DNA of 7,785 bases from the NCBI GenBank assembly GCA_030614245.1, contig JAUWKK010000121.1, positions 1 to 7,785 on the forward strand, in the 5' to 3' direction. The stretch comes from Planctomycetota bacterium. Its GTDB lineage: Bacteria > Planctomycetota > PUPC01 > JABMSA01 > JAUWKK01. Made by a program: the position numbers and the translations under genes. Positions 1 to 5,909 of the stretch are shown here, piece after piece (the stretch's first letter is position 1; every line of letters starts with the position of its first letter). The notes beneath the pieces were generated by a model. It saw nothing but the letters and a program-made list of their open reading frames with translations, was not told where the DNA came from and searched no databases.

Positions 1-66
1 CAGCGACCAGTGATCAGAGATCAGTAACCAGTAAGAAGTTTACTGTGATAAGTAAGAAGTAATAGG
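1..66. repeat. Degenerate heptamer tandem repeat, block 1
   Basis: The first ~63 bases read as consecutive 7-mers: cagcgac, cagtgat, cagagat, cagtaac, cagtaag, aagttta, ctgtgat, aagtaag, aagtaat. The period is strictly 7 with consensus CAGTRAY, decaying at the right side. It resembles the heptameric short tandemly repeated repetitive (STRR) sequences known from cyanobacteria and other repeat-rich genomes. It may begin before the window. I see no ORF or promoter in it. Confidence 0.85.
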
Positions 67-71
67 TTTCT

Positions 72-152
72 TGTCTTTCTGAGCTCTTCGAAGAATCTTT
101 AGCATAACGACCCGCAAGTGGTGAAAGATGCTTCGCTCAGGCTCAGCATGAC
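72..152. repeat. Small inverted-repeat (MITE/REP-like) element
   Basis: The left arm (72-103) begins tgtctttctgagc and ends gaagaatcttta. The right arm (122-152), read on the minus strand, begins tgtcatgctgagc and ends gaagcatctttca. The two arms are imperfect terminal inverted repeats around an ~18-bp centre, giving an element of about 81 bp with no coding capacity. A third copy of the arm is at 7733-7767. The element is sandwiched between two heptamer blocks, and its right end runs directly into the first CAGTGAC unit. Confidence 0.7.
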
Positions 153-221
153 AGTGACCAGTGACCAGTGACCAGTGATCAGTGATCAGTGATCAGTAAC
201 CAGTAACCAGTAAGAAGTGAA
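152..221. repeat. Heptamer tandem repeat, block 2 (pdxJ leader)
   Basis: Nine perfect-register 7-mers fill 152-214: three CAGTGAC, three CAGTGAT, two CAGTAAC, one CAGTAAG. A degenerate aagtgaa follows at 215-221. Like block 1 it ends in the series CAGTAAC-CAGTAAG-AAGT, so the blocks look like copies of an ordered unit and not independent slippage products. It ends 10 bp before the pdxJ ATG and occupies the place where a promoter or leader would be expected. No clear -35/-10 pair is visible. Confidence 0.9.
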
Positions 222-231
222 GAGCAAAAAC

Positions 232-1005
232 ATGTCAAAGCTGAACGTTAACATCGACCTCGTCGCTCGGTTGCGCGAGATGCGCAAGACGACGTATCCC
301 GACCTTGTCGAGGCCGCACGTATCGCCGAGGGCGCGGGCTGCTCCGGGATCACCGTCCACCTCAGGGGAGATCGGCGGCACATCCAGGACGAAGACCTGC
401 CGGCACTCAAGAAGGTCGTCAAGACGCGCCTGACCCTCGAAATGGCGGTGACCGAAGAGATGAGCGCTATCGCCCTGGAATCTAAGCCGGATATGATCTC
501 CCTCGTGCCCGAAGCACCTGGCGAAGTCACAACGCAGGGCGGGCTGGACGTGGCCGGCAACTTCGATGCCGTAAAAGCGTGTTTCGACCGCACGACCCCG
601 GCCGGGGTACACCCCGGAGTGTTCATCGACCCCGACGAGAGGCAGATCGACGCATCGCTGCGCGCGGGCGCGAAGTCCGTCGAGCTCTGCACTGCGAACT
701 ACAGTGTGGTGCAGCCTTTCCAGGCTGCAGATCAATTGGCAGGCTCGAAAGCCTGCCCCACAGCAGAGGATGAGGACCGCGAGTTCGAGCTGATCGAGCA
801 AGCTGCGGCTTACGCCCGGGAAAAGGGGCTGCTGGTCAACTTAGGCCACGGATTGACCCTCGAGAATACAGCTCGCCTGGCCGCTCTGCCGGGGATCGAG
901 GACTTCAATATCGGCCATTCGATAATCACAAGGGCTGTCTTCGTCGGCCTGGAGAAGGCCGTCCTCGACATGCTGAGAGTTGTGGAAGGGGCACCGGAGG
1001 CGTAG
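232..1005 (+). CDS. pdxJ: Pyridoxine 5'-phosphate synthase PdxJ
   Basis: PdxJ condenses 3-amino-2-oxopropyl phosphate with 1-deoxy-D-xylulose 5-phosphate to make pyridoxine 5'-phosphate, the ring-closing step of DXP-dependent vitamin B6 synthesis, in the cytosol. The protein is a 257-residue TIM barrel. Recognisable sites are N7 and D9 (NID), R18, catalytic H43 and R45 in TVHLRGDRRH, H50, catalytic E70 (LEMAVTEEM), T100 in EVTTQGGLDVAG, catalytic H206 in NLGHGL and G228-H229 in FNIGHSI. I chose ATG 232: purine-rich gaagag ends 7 bp upstream, and MSKLNVNID matches the family N-terminus. GTG at 217 lies inside the degenerate end of a heptamer repeat. Two oddities: the usual substrate-binding His of NIDH is Leu (L10), and residues 158-177 are encoded by a palindromic repeat, making the protein about 15 residues longer than the E. 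coli enzyme between its Y157 and H206 positions. The family call is secure. Confidence 0.95.
   Translation: MSKLNVNIDLVARLREMRKTTYPDLVEAARIAEGAGCSGITVHLRGDRRHIQDEDLPALKKVVKTRLTLEMAVTEEMSAIALESKPDMISLVPEAPGEVTTQGGLDVAGNFDAVKACFDRTTPAGVHPGVFIDPDERQIDASLRAGAKSVELCTANYSVVQPFQAADQLAGSKACPTAEDEDREFELIEQAAAYAREKGLLVNLGHGLTLENTARLAALPGIEDFNIGHSIITRAVFVGLEKAVLDMLRVVEGAPEA
705..762. repeat. Palindromic REP-like element inside pdxJ (copy A)
   Basis: The 58-bp element is bounded by TGTGG (705-709) and CCACA (758-762), which are inverted repeats. Inside are two perfect hairpins: GCAGCCT-ttcc-AGGCTGC (711-728, plus a flanking T-A pair at 710/729) and GGCAGGCT-cgaa-AGCCTGCC (738-757). The whole would fold as a three-way junction. 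An inverted, longer copy sits at 6165-6245. It is translated as PdxJ residues 158-177 without a frame break, in the loop that follows the ELCTANY strand. Confidence 0.85.
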
Positions 1006-1009
1006 ATTT

Positions 1010-1107
1010 CAGTGTTCAGTATTCAGTAATCAGTGTTCAGTGATCAGTATTATGATTCTTCACTGCTTCCTGGTTACTTCTTCCTGTTTACTTCTTACTG
1101 GTAACTG
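1010..1107. repeat. Head-to-head heptamer repeats between pdxJ and gpmI
   Basis: Six direct 7-mers (cagtgtt, cagtatt, cagtaat, cagtgtt, cagtgat, cagtatt) fill 1010-1051. Seven 7-mers in the opposite orientation fill 1059-1107; on the minus strand these read cagttac, cagtaag, aagtaaa, caggaag, aagtaac, caggaag, cagtgaa. The two runs form an imperfect large inverted repeat that takes up almost the whole gap and stops 4 bp before the gpmI ATG. No terminator, promoter or Shine-Dalgarno sequence can be picked out in it. Confidence 0.85.
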
Positions 1108-1111
1108 ACTA

Positions 1112-2767
1112 ATGGAGCAACTCAAAGAATCGGCCGCATTCAAAGGCCCGAAGGGGCCGCTGGTGCTGGTGATAATGGACGGCGTCGGCCTGGGCAAGTA
1201 TCCCGAAGGCGACATGGTGCTCGCCGCCACGACTCCGCACCTCGATTGGCTTCGCGAGAATGCCGTGTTCACTCAACTGCGCGCGCACGGCACGGCCGTG
1301 GGCCTGCCCAGCGATGCCGACATGGGCAACAGCGAGGTCGGGCACAATGCAATCGGCGCCGGCCGGGTATTCGATCAAGGAGCTTGTCTCGTCAACGAGG
1401 CAATCGAGAGCCGCTCGCTTTATGAAGGCGAGATATGGCAGAAGCTCATCGAGAACTGCCTGTCGAACGGCTCGACGCTCCATTTCATCGGGCTGCTCTC
1501 CGATGGCAACGTTCACAGCCACATCGATCATCTCGAGGCGCTGCTGAAGGAAACGAAGGCAGCCGGCATTCACGATGCCAGGGTGCACGTCCTGCTGGAT
1601 GGCCGGGACGTCCCCTCGACTTCAGCCCTGGAATACGTCGATCGGCTCGAGGCGGCACTCGCCGAACTGAACGCCGACGGCTCCCTGAATTTCGCCATTG
1701 CATCCGGTGGCGGACGCATGCAGATCACAATGGACCGCTACGAGGCTAACTGGGATATGGTCAGCCGCGGATGGCAGACACACGTGAGGGGTGAAGGCGA
1801 ACTCTTCGCTTCCGCACGAGCGGCTATCGAGACTTTGCGCGAGCGGAATCCCGACGTCCTCGATCAGGACCTGCCGCCGTTTGTGATCGCCGCCGACGGC
1901 GAGCCGGTCGGGCCGATCGTCGAGAATGACAGCGTCATCTTCTTCAATTTCCGAGGAGATCGCGCGATCGAGATCAGCCGCGCATTCGAGGAAGACGATT
2001 TCGACTGCTTCGCCCGCGGGCCGCGACTCAACGTTGAATACGCCGGAATGATGCAATACGACGGCGATGCCTTGATCCCGAAACAGTATCTCGTTGCACC
2101 GCCTCCCATCGACCGCACTATGGGCGAATATCTCGTCAACAGCGGCGTCAGACAGCTTGCAATCAGCGAGACCCAGAAATACGGGCACGTCACGTATTTC
2201 TTCAACGGCAACCGCTCCGGCAAGTTCGACGACGAGCAGGAGGAGTACATCGAGATTCGCTCTGATGTCGTCCCGTTCGAGGAACGTCCCGCGATGAAGG
2301 GTGCCGAGATAACAGACCGAGTTGTCAAGGCTATTCGCGAGGAAGACTTCCGCTTCATTCGCCTGAACTATCCCAATGGCGACATGGTGGGCCACACTGG
2401 CGTGCTGCAAGCGGTCGAGATCGGGGTAGAGCCCGTCGATCTCTGCTTGGGCCGGATAATACGGGCCGTCGAGGCCGCCGAGGGCATCCTAATCGTCTCG
2501 GCTGACCACGGAAACAGCGACGATATGTATGAGCGGGATAAGGCGGGTAACATTGTAGTTGACGAGAAGACAGGCCGGATAAGGACGAAGACAAGCCACT
2601 CGTTAAACCCCGTTCCGGCAATAGTTTACGATCCAACCGGCAGAGCCGGGGTCAGGCTTTCGGCCCATCAGAATCCCGGCATAAGCAGCCTCGCCGCAAC
2701 TTGCATCAAGCTGCTCGGTTTCGAGCCGCCCGGAGACTACGACCCCAGTATCGTGGACGTCGGGTAG
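1112..2767 (+). CDS. gpmI: 2,3-bisphosphoglycerate-independent phosphoglycerate mutase
   Basis: It interconverts 3- and 2-phosphoglycerate in glycolysis/gluconeogenesis through a phosphoserine intermediate and two divalent metals (Mn in studied enzymes). All key residues are visible in the 551 residues: D23 (IMDGVG), catalytic S74 (MGNSEVGHNA), H135 (DGNVHSH), the LLDGRDVPS motif (162-169), R202 and R209 (GGRMQITMDRY), R281 and R284 (NFRGDRA), K356 (SETQKYGHVTYFFNG), D424 and H428 (NGDMVGHTG), D465-H466 (SADHGN) and H496 (TSHSLNPVP). The phosphotransferase half is split by the inserted phosphatase-like transferase domain (~90-310), as usual. The length exceeds the ~510 residues of Bacillus enzymes; a charged insert (473-493) before TSHSLNPVP accounts for part, as in the long plant-like group. 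The ATG at 1112 has no Shine-Dalgarno sequence and directly abuts heptamer repeats. The stop faces the DUF2284 gene, 12 bp away. Confidence 0.96.
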   Translation: MEQLKESAAFKGPKGPLVLVIMDGVGLGKYPEGDMVLAATTPHLDWLRENAVFTQLRAHGTAVGLPSDADMGNSEVGHNAIGAGRVFDQGACLVNEAIESRSLYEGEIWQKLIENCLSNGSTLHFIGLLSDGNVHSHIDHLEALLKETKAAGIHDARVHVLLDGRDVPSTSALEYVDRLEAALAELNADGSLNFAIASGGGRMQITMDRYEANWDMVSRGWQTHVRGEGELFASARAAIETLRERNPDVLDQDLPPFVIAADGEPVGPIVENDSVIFFNFRGDRAIEISRAFEEDDFDCFARGPRLNVEYAGMMQYDGDALIPKQYLVAPPPIDRTMGEYLVNSGVRQLAISETQKYGHVTYFFNGNRSGKFDDEQEEYIEIRSDVVPFEERPAMKGAEITDRVVKAIREEDFRFIRLNYPNGDMVGHTGVLQAVEIGVEPVDLCLGRIIRAVEAAEGILIVSADHGNSDDMYERDKAGNIVVDEKTGRIRTKTSHSLNPVPAIVYDPTGRAGVRLSAHQNPGISSLAATCIKLLGFEPPGDYDPSIVDVG

Positions 2768-2779
2768 CCGGCGCGCATC

Positions 2780-3304
2780 TCACTCGATGAACACGAAGGC
2801 ATACCAGTTCTGCTCTTCATCCTCGCTCCTGAGCGGATAGATCGGCAGGCCGAGGTTCTTCGCGGTCGTGAATGCGTCGATGCCGACCGAATGGAATGCG
2901 GGTCGTGCCTTCTTCGGGAAGCGGCAGGGTTCGCCGCTGAACCCCGCACACTCCTTGCACTGGGCGCAATCCGACATCGAAAAAGCGAAGTGAAAGCCGT
3001 CCAGGTAGGCACGCCGCTCGATGTCGTACGAAATCTCCTGGTTCAGCCGCTTGTCGTGCGAGTGGATAATGATGCCGTACTCGTAGTGCCTGAGAATCCT
3101 CTCGTATTCGAACACGGACGGCACTCCCGGCCTGCTCGGGCAAGTGTGCGCGTGGCCCCAGTCACCGGAGCCGAACATGCACTTCAGGAGCGTCCGCGGA
3201 TCGAAGACGATCTGAGCCACGGGGACCACGAGCGCATCGGCAGCGCCCATCTCCTGCGCGAGAGCGATATAAGATTCGATGGCGGGAGATGGGGTGGTCA
3301 TCAT
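2780..3304 (-). CDS. DUF2284 cysteine-rich putative metal-binding protein
   Basis: A 174-residue protein with the layout of DUF2284 proteins, which are predicted metal- or Fe-S-binding proteins of unknown role. Visible motifs are LLKCMFGSGDWGHAHTCPS (39-57), CAQCKECAGFSGEPCRFP (113-130) and KKARPAFHSVGIDAFTTAKN with LGLPI (131-155). Six cysteines remain (42, 55, 113, 116, 119, 127). The cysteine that family members usually have four residues after the first one is serine here (S46). There is no signal peptide or membrane segment. The ATG at 3304 overlaps the TGA of the Toprim-like gene; a second ATG at 3301 sits 4 bp after GGAGG and may be the true start. A start at 3322 is possible but has no spaced ribosome site. 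The overlap implies translational coupling. The biochemical role is unknown. Confidence 0.85.
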   Translation of the reverse strand: MMTTPSPAIESYIALAQEMGAADALVVPVAQIVFDPRTLLKCMFGSGDWGHAHTCPSRPGVPSVFEYERILRHYEYGIIIHSHDKRLNQEISYDIERRAYLDGFHFAFSMSDCAQCKECAGFSGEPCRFPKKARPAFHSVGIDAFTTAKNLGLPIYPLRSEDEEQNWYAFVFIE

Positions 3305-3918
3305 GCCTCCGGCGGGAACCATCCCCGGAGCGTTGACTTGAGTTTCAGAAAGGCCGGGTCATGGCAGCGGTCAAGGCTGACTCTCTCTGCGAGTTGGAGG
3401 AACAGGGCTGCCGACTTGCGCTTCCTGACGGTTCTCAATGCTTTGAGATAGGCGTTCTTGGGGTCTGGGGGCTTCTGGCTGCCGCGCAGGAGATCCCCCT
3501 GCTCCAGCAGCCATTCCCTGAGGGCGGGCTGCCTGTCGGCCCATCCCAATATAGTGTCAACGTGCGGCGAATCGCTCCATATCCAGGCTTCCACTTCGGG
3601 ATCAAAGATGCCCGCCGCCGCCCGACGGCCCCAGCCTGACGTCTCGAGCTTCGCCTCCATTTCCGCTTCGACTGCCTCCCGGGGCCGGTCGTCTCTTCCC
3701 GAGCCATGCAGATCGAACGTGAGCAGCGCGTGGGAATGTGTATTGATGAATGTCTTCAGCAACTTCTCGCCCCTGGCACGACTGCCGCCGTCTCTGCCCG
3801 TATTCCTGTAGACGTCGAAGGTTATCGGGCGAATGCCGAGTGCGAGGTGGCGCGAAAGGATGCCTCTGACGGCGTTCTCTGCGTCTATGTCGGCGACCGA
3901 GACGACGAGGTCCTTCAT
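3301..3918 (-). CDS. Toprim-like (DUF4276-type) protein, partner of the ATPase
   Basis: 205 residues with no enzyme motif I can assign outright, but the pattern follows DUF4276/Toprim-like partners of AAA_21 ATPases. The N-terminal strand-helix LVVSVADIDAENAVRGIL (4-21) sits where such proteins carry the metal-binding Glu. The hydrophobic strand ALLTFDLHGSG (64-74) takes the place of the Toprim DxD. GIFDPEVEAWIWSD (103-116) matches the family's PE-EAW-AD segment. A basic C-terminal helix plus CHDPAFLKLKSTLRGWF (185-201) corresponds to the usual CPSF-like end. The acidic set is altered (D-L-H for DxD), so nuclease activity is uncertain. ATG 3918 was chosen over the in-frame GTG 3978 because it gives the family-like N-terminus and avoids a 50-bp overlap; GAGAG lies 7 bp before it. 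It starts 10 bp after the ATPase stop. The fold assignment is an inference from motif order. Confidence 0.7.
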   Translation of the reverse strand: MKDLVVSVADIDAENAVRGILSRHLALGIRPITFDVYRNTGRDGGSRARGEKLLKTFINTHSHALLTFDLHGSGRDDRPREAVEAEMEAKLETSGWGRRAAAGIFDPEVEAWIWSDSPHVDTILGWADRQPALREWLLEQGDLLRGSQKPPDPKNAYLKALRTVRKRKSAALFLQLAERVSLDRCHDPAFLKLKSTLRGWFPPEA

Positions 3919-3928
3919 TGACAAACTC

Positions 3929-5176
3929 TCAGCCCAGAACTCCCGCAGCAAATAGAGTCCCGAGGTCGGTCTCACCACGCCAGTCCCTCAGTTTGGGGTG
4001 CTCGTCGCCTGAGACGATATCGGTGCCTCCGCTGTCGGTCTTTGCGAAGCAGAGCACCGTGTCCGGCTCGGCTATTCCGAGGATGATCGGCGAGTGGGTC
4101 GCCAGCAGGACTTGTGCCTCGTAGACCGACGAAAGAGACTGGAAGACCATTTCGACTGCCTTGGGATGAATGCCGTTCTCCGGCTCCTCAATGAGGCATG
4201 TGCCCGTGAAATCTGGCAGATAAGCCGGCAGCGTGAGCGCGAGGATCCTGAGAGTCCCGTCAGAAGCCATCCAAGAGGGCACTTGGAGATCACCAGAATA
4301 GTGGATCACAAGATAACGGGAGTTGTCTTCAGGACGTCCCTCAGTGGTGATGTCCTTGATATCCGGGAGCGCCGTCTGCAAGTGTGCTATCCATTCCCTG
4401 AAACGTTCCGGTGAATCGTCTTTCAGCTTCTGGATCACCCACGGGATGTTCGAGCCGTCCGGCTTGAATCGACGTGCCTGGCCCGACGGGCTCGGCTTTC
4501 GAATCTCCTGGCTGTCCAGGATCAGTTGCTGAATCCCATTTGTCAGCAGGCTCTTCAACCATGTGGTCACGGGGAAGTTCGTCTCGTCATCGGGCAGGTT
4601 CCCAAGAGTTGACTTCAGGGGGCCCAATCTGAATGTGGGCGCGTAGCCTTTGCCCGATTCCGGATAGAAATTATCGTTGCCATCCCGTATCTTATTGATG
4701 ACCGTGAAGATGCCTTTCTTCCTGCTAGGCGTCAAGAGAGCCTTGCGCGGAGCTACGACTTCAGGGAACAGAGATTTTTGCACCACAGCCGGCGGCGCAT
4801 TCTTTTTGAGCAATGCTCTCTCAGCAAGAATCTGCACTTCTCCGGTGTCGCGCTCAATGCCAATAGCGACCTCGTAGCGGATTCTATCGCAGTTCTTGTG
4901 ACTGGTCTTCTGTCGCAGTTCCGGGGGAATTGCCGCCTCGATAGCCAGTTCAAAGCGGTCCCCGGTTCGTGCCCAGACCAAGTCCCGGAAGTTCGCTGTC
5001 CGTTCGCCTGTCGCCGCTTCGAGTCCGTCGGAAACAAGTCGCCCCAGGAACGCCACGACGTCGAGAAAGGTGGTCTTGCCGCTTGCATTCGGCCCCACGA
5101 GCACATGAAAAGGCCCCATCGTCTGGCTGATGCTCTTCAAGCACCGGTAGTTCAGAGCTTCGATGAGGCTGATCAC
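3929..5176 (-). CDS. AAA family (AAA_21/OLD-like, ABC-type) ATPase
   Basis: A 415-residue ABC/SMC-like ATPase of the type found in OLD nucleases and many two-gene defence modules. The order of motifs is: N-terminal strand SLIEALNYRCLKSI (3-16), Walker A GPNASGKTT (28-36), a divergent middle with long helices (~110-270), ABC signature-like SDGTLRILAL (305-314), Walker B CLIEEPENGIHP (327-338, Glu where many ABC proteins have Asp) and the switch His in LLATHSPIIL (H361). The C-terminus ends LGTLFAAGVLG. It has no Toprim domain of its own; the next gene supplies a Toprim-like protein. The start is GTG 5176, supported by GGAG (5185-5188) 8 bp upstream. It lies 59 bp after the pyruvate-kinase-like gene on the same strand. 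The middle of the gene looks less GC-rich than pdxJ or gpmI, which would fit acquisition by transfer. Confidence 0.9.
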   Translation of the reverse strand: MISLIEALNYRCLKSISQTMGPFHVLVGPNASGKTTFLDVVAFLGRLVSDGLEAATGERTANFRDLVWARTGDRFELAIEAAIPPELRQKTSHKNCDRIRYEVAIGIERDTGEVQILAERALLKKNAPPAVVQKSLFPEVVAPRKALLTPSRKKGIFTVINKIRDGNDNFYPESGKGYAPTFRLGPLKSTLGNLPDDETNFPVTTWLKSLLTNGIQQLILDSQEIRKPSPSGQARRFKPDGSNIPWVIQKLKDDSPERFREWIAHLQTALPDIKDITTEGRPEDNSRYLVIHYSGDLQVPSWMASDGTLRILALTLPAYLPDFTGTCLIEEPENGIHPKAVEMVFQSLSSVYEAQVLLATHSPIILGIAEPDTVLCFAKTDSGGTDIVSGDEHPKLRDWRGETDLGTLFAAGVLG

Positions 5177-5235
5177 AGTCTTCGCTCCGAATCAGCGATT
5201 CAAGAGTTGTCCAAGTTCCTCCCGCCGCCCCGCAT

Positions 5236-5847
5236 TCAGCCTCTCGGCCAGGCAAGGATTTCGAGGGCGGTGAGCTCGAGGAAACGCTGCGAAGCGGCAG
5301 AGCGTATGATTGCGACGGTGTCGGCTCCGCGTGCGGTGCCGCCGACTGCGATCACTTCTTCGCCCTCGGGTATCAGGCCGGCGTCGCAGGCTTCCATTAC
5401 TATCTCGACGGCCACCTTGACGCCCTGCCCGAAGCGGCGGAGCGTCTGCATTATGATGAGCGTGGGATAGCTGCCGCCGAACTCCTGGGCGAAATTCGTC
5501 TCGATGGAGTGTGTGAGGATCGTGCCGGTATAGACCTTCGCTCCCATAGACCAAAGCTTCTCGACCGTCTCAGCGGAGCATTCCATCCCGCCAGGGCTCT
5601 TGAAGCCGGCCGAATGGGTGACGCAGACGAGATTGACTTCCGGGCCGCCGGCATCCCTGCCCGCCTGAGCGTGCCCGAAGCGCTCGGCGAAGGCAAGACC
5701 GGTGCCGCCGCCGGTAGTGGCGACGACTACGTGCCTGTAGCCTTCGGCAATCACAGCTTCGACGATATCAAGACAGGCCTGGGTGTTTTGAGGCCCGGCC
5801 TTGTCGAAACATGCTACCTGACGGAGACGCGCATTGGGCACGTCCAT
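5236..5847 (-). CDS. Stand-alone pyruvate kinase C-terminal (alpha/beta) domain protein
   Basis: 203 residues corresponding to the PK_C domain of pyruvate kinase without the catalytic barrel. Family hallmarks are KAGPQNTQACLDI (16-28), the strand HVVVATTGGGTGLAFAE (39-55), VCVTHSAGFKSPG (74-86), GAKVYTGTILTHSIE (102-116), FGQGVKVAVEIVMEACDAGLIP (139-160) and EVIAVGGTARGADTV (164-178). The GGTARGADT segment resembles the phosphate-binding loop at the allosteric site of full enzymes. Single-domain proteins of this kind occur in many bacteria and archaea; their function is not established. Binding of a phosphorylated ligand is a reasonable guess. The ATG is well supported by GGAGG (5856-5860) 8 bp upstream. 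It lies 58 bp after the small basic gene and 59 bp before the ATPase gene, all on one strand. Confidence 0.88.
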   Translation of the reverse strand: MDVPNARLRQVACFDKAGPQNTQACLDIVEAVIAEGYRHVVVATTGGGTGLAFAERFGHAQAGRDAGGPEVNLVCVTHSAGFKSPGGMECSAETVEKLWSMGAKVYTGTILTHSIETNFAQEFGGSYPTLIIMQTLRRFGQGVKVAVEIVMEACDAGLIPEGEEVIAVGGTARGADTVAIIRSAASQRFLELTALEILAWPRG

Positions 5848-5878
5848 AACTTATACCTCCGCTCATTGTGCTGTGGGT

Positions 5879-5909
5879 ATAATGTGCAGAGCGAAAGCAG
5901 GCGTATCAA
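5879..5909 (-). promoter_or_regulatory. Weak candidate promoter for the PK_C-domain gene
   Basis: On the minus strand TTGATA (5904-5909) and CATTAT (5879-5884) are separated by 19 bp, placing a start about 25 bp before the ATG at 5847. The -35 overlaps the stop codon of the small basic gene. The long spacer and poor -10 make this speculative; read-through from the strong promoter at 6048-6075 is more likely. Confidence 0.25.

Noticed and set aside
1..221. Possible CRISPR array in the tandem repeats
   Set aside because: Units are 7 bp with no spacers between them and no cas genes nearby.
217..231. Upstream GTG start for PdxJ
   Set aside because: The codon is part of a degenerate heptamer unit and adds five residues not expected in the family; ATG 232 fits better.
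705..762. Cloverleaf-like fold as a tRNA or structured ncRNA gene
   Set aside because: There is no T-loop, anticodon arm or CCA-like acceptor pattern; it is a repeat with a second copy and lies inside an intact coding frame.
3919..3978. Upstream GTG start for the Toprim-like gene
   Set aside because: It would overlap the ATPase by 50 bp and add 20 residues ahead of the family-like MKDLVVSVAD start.
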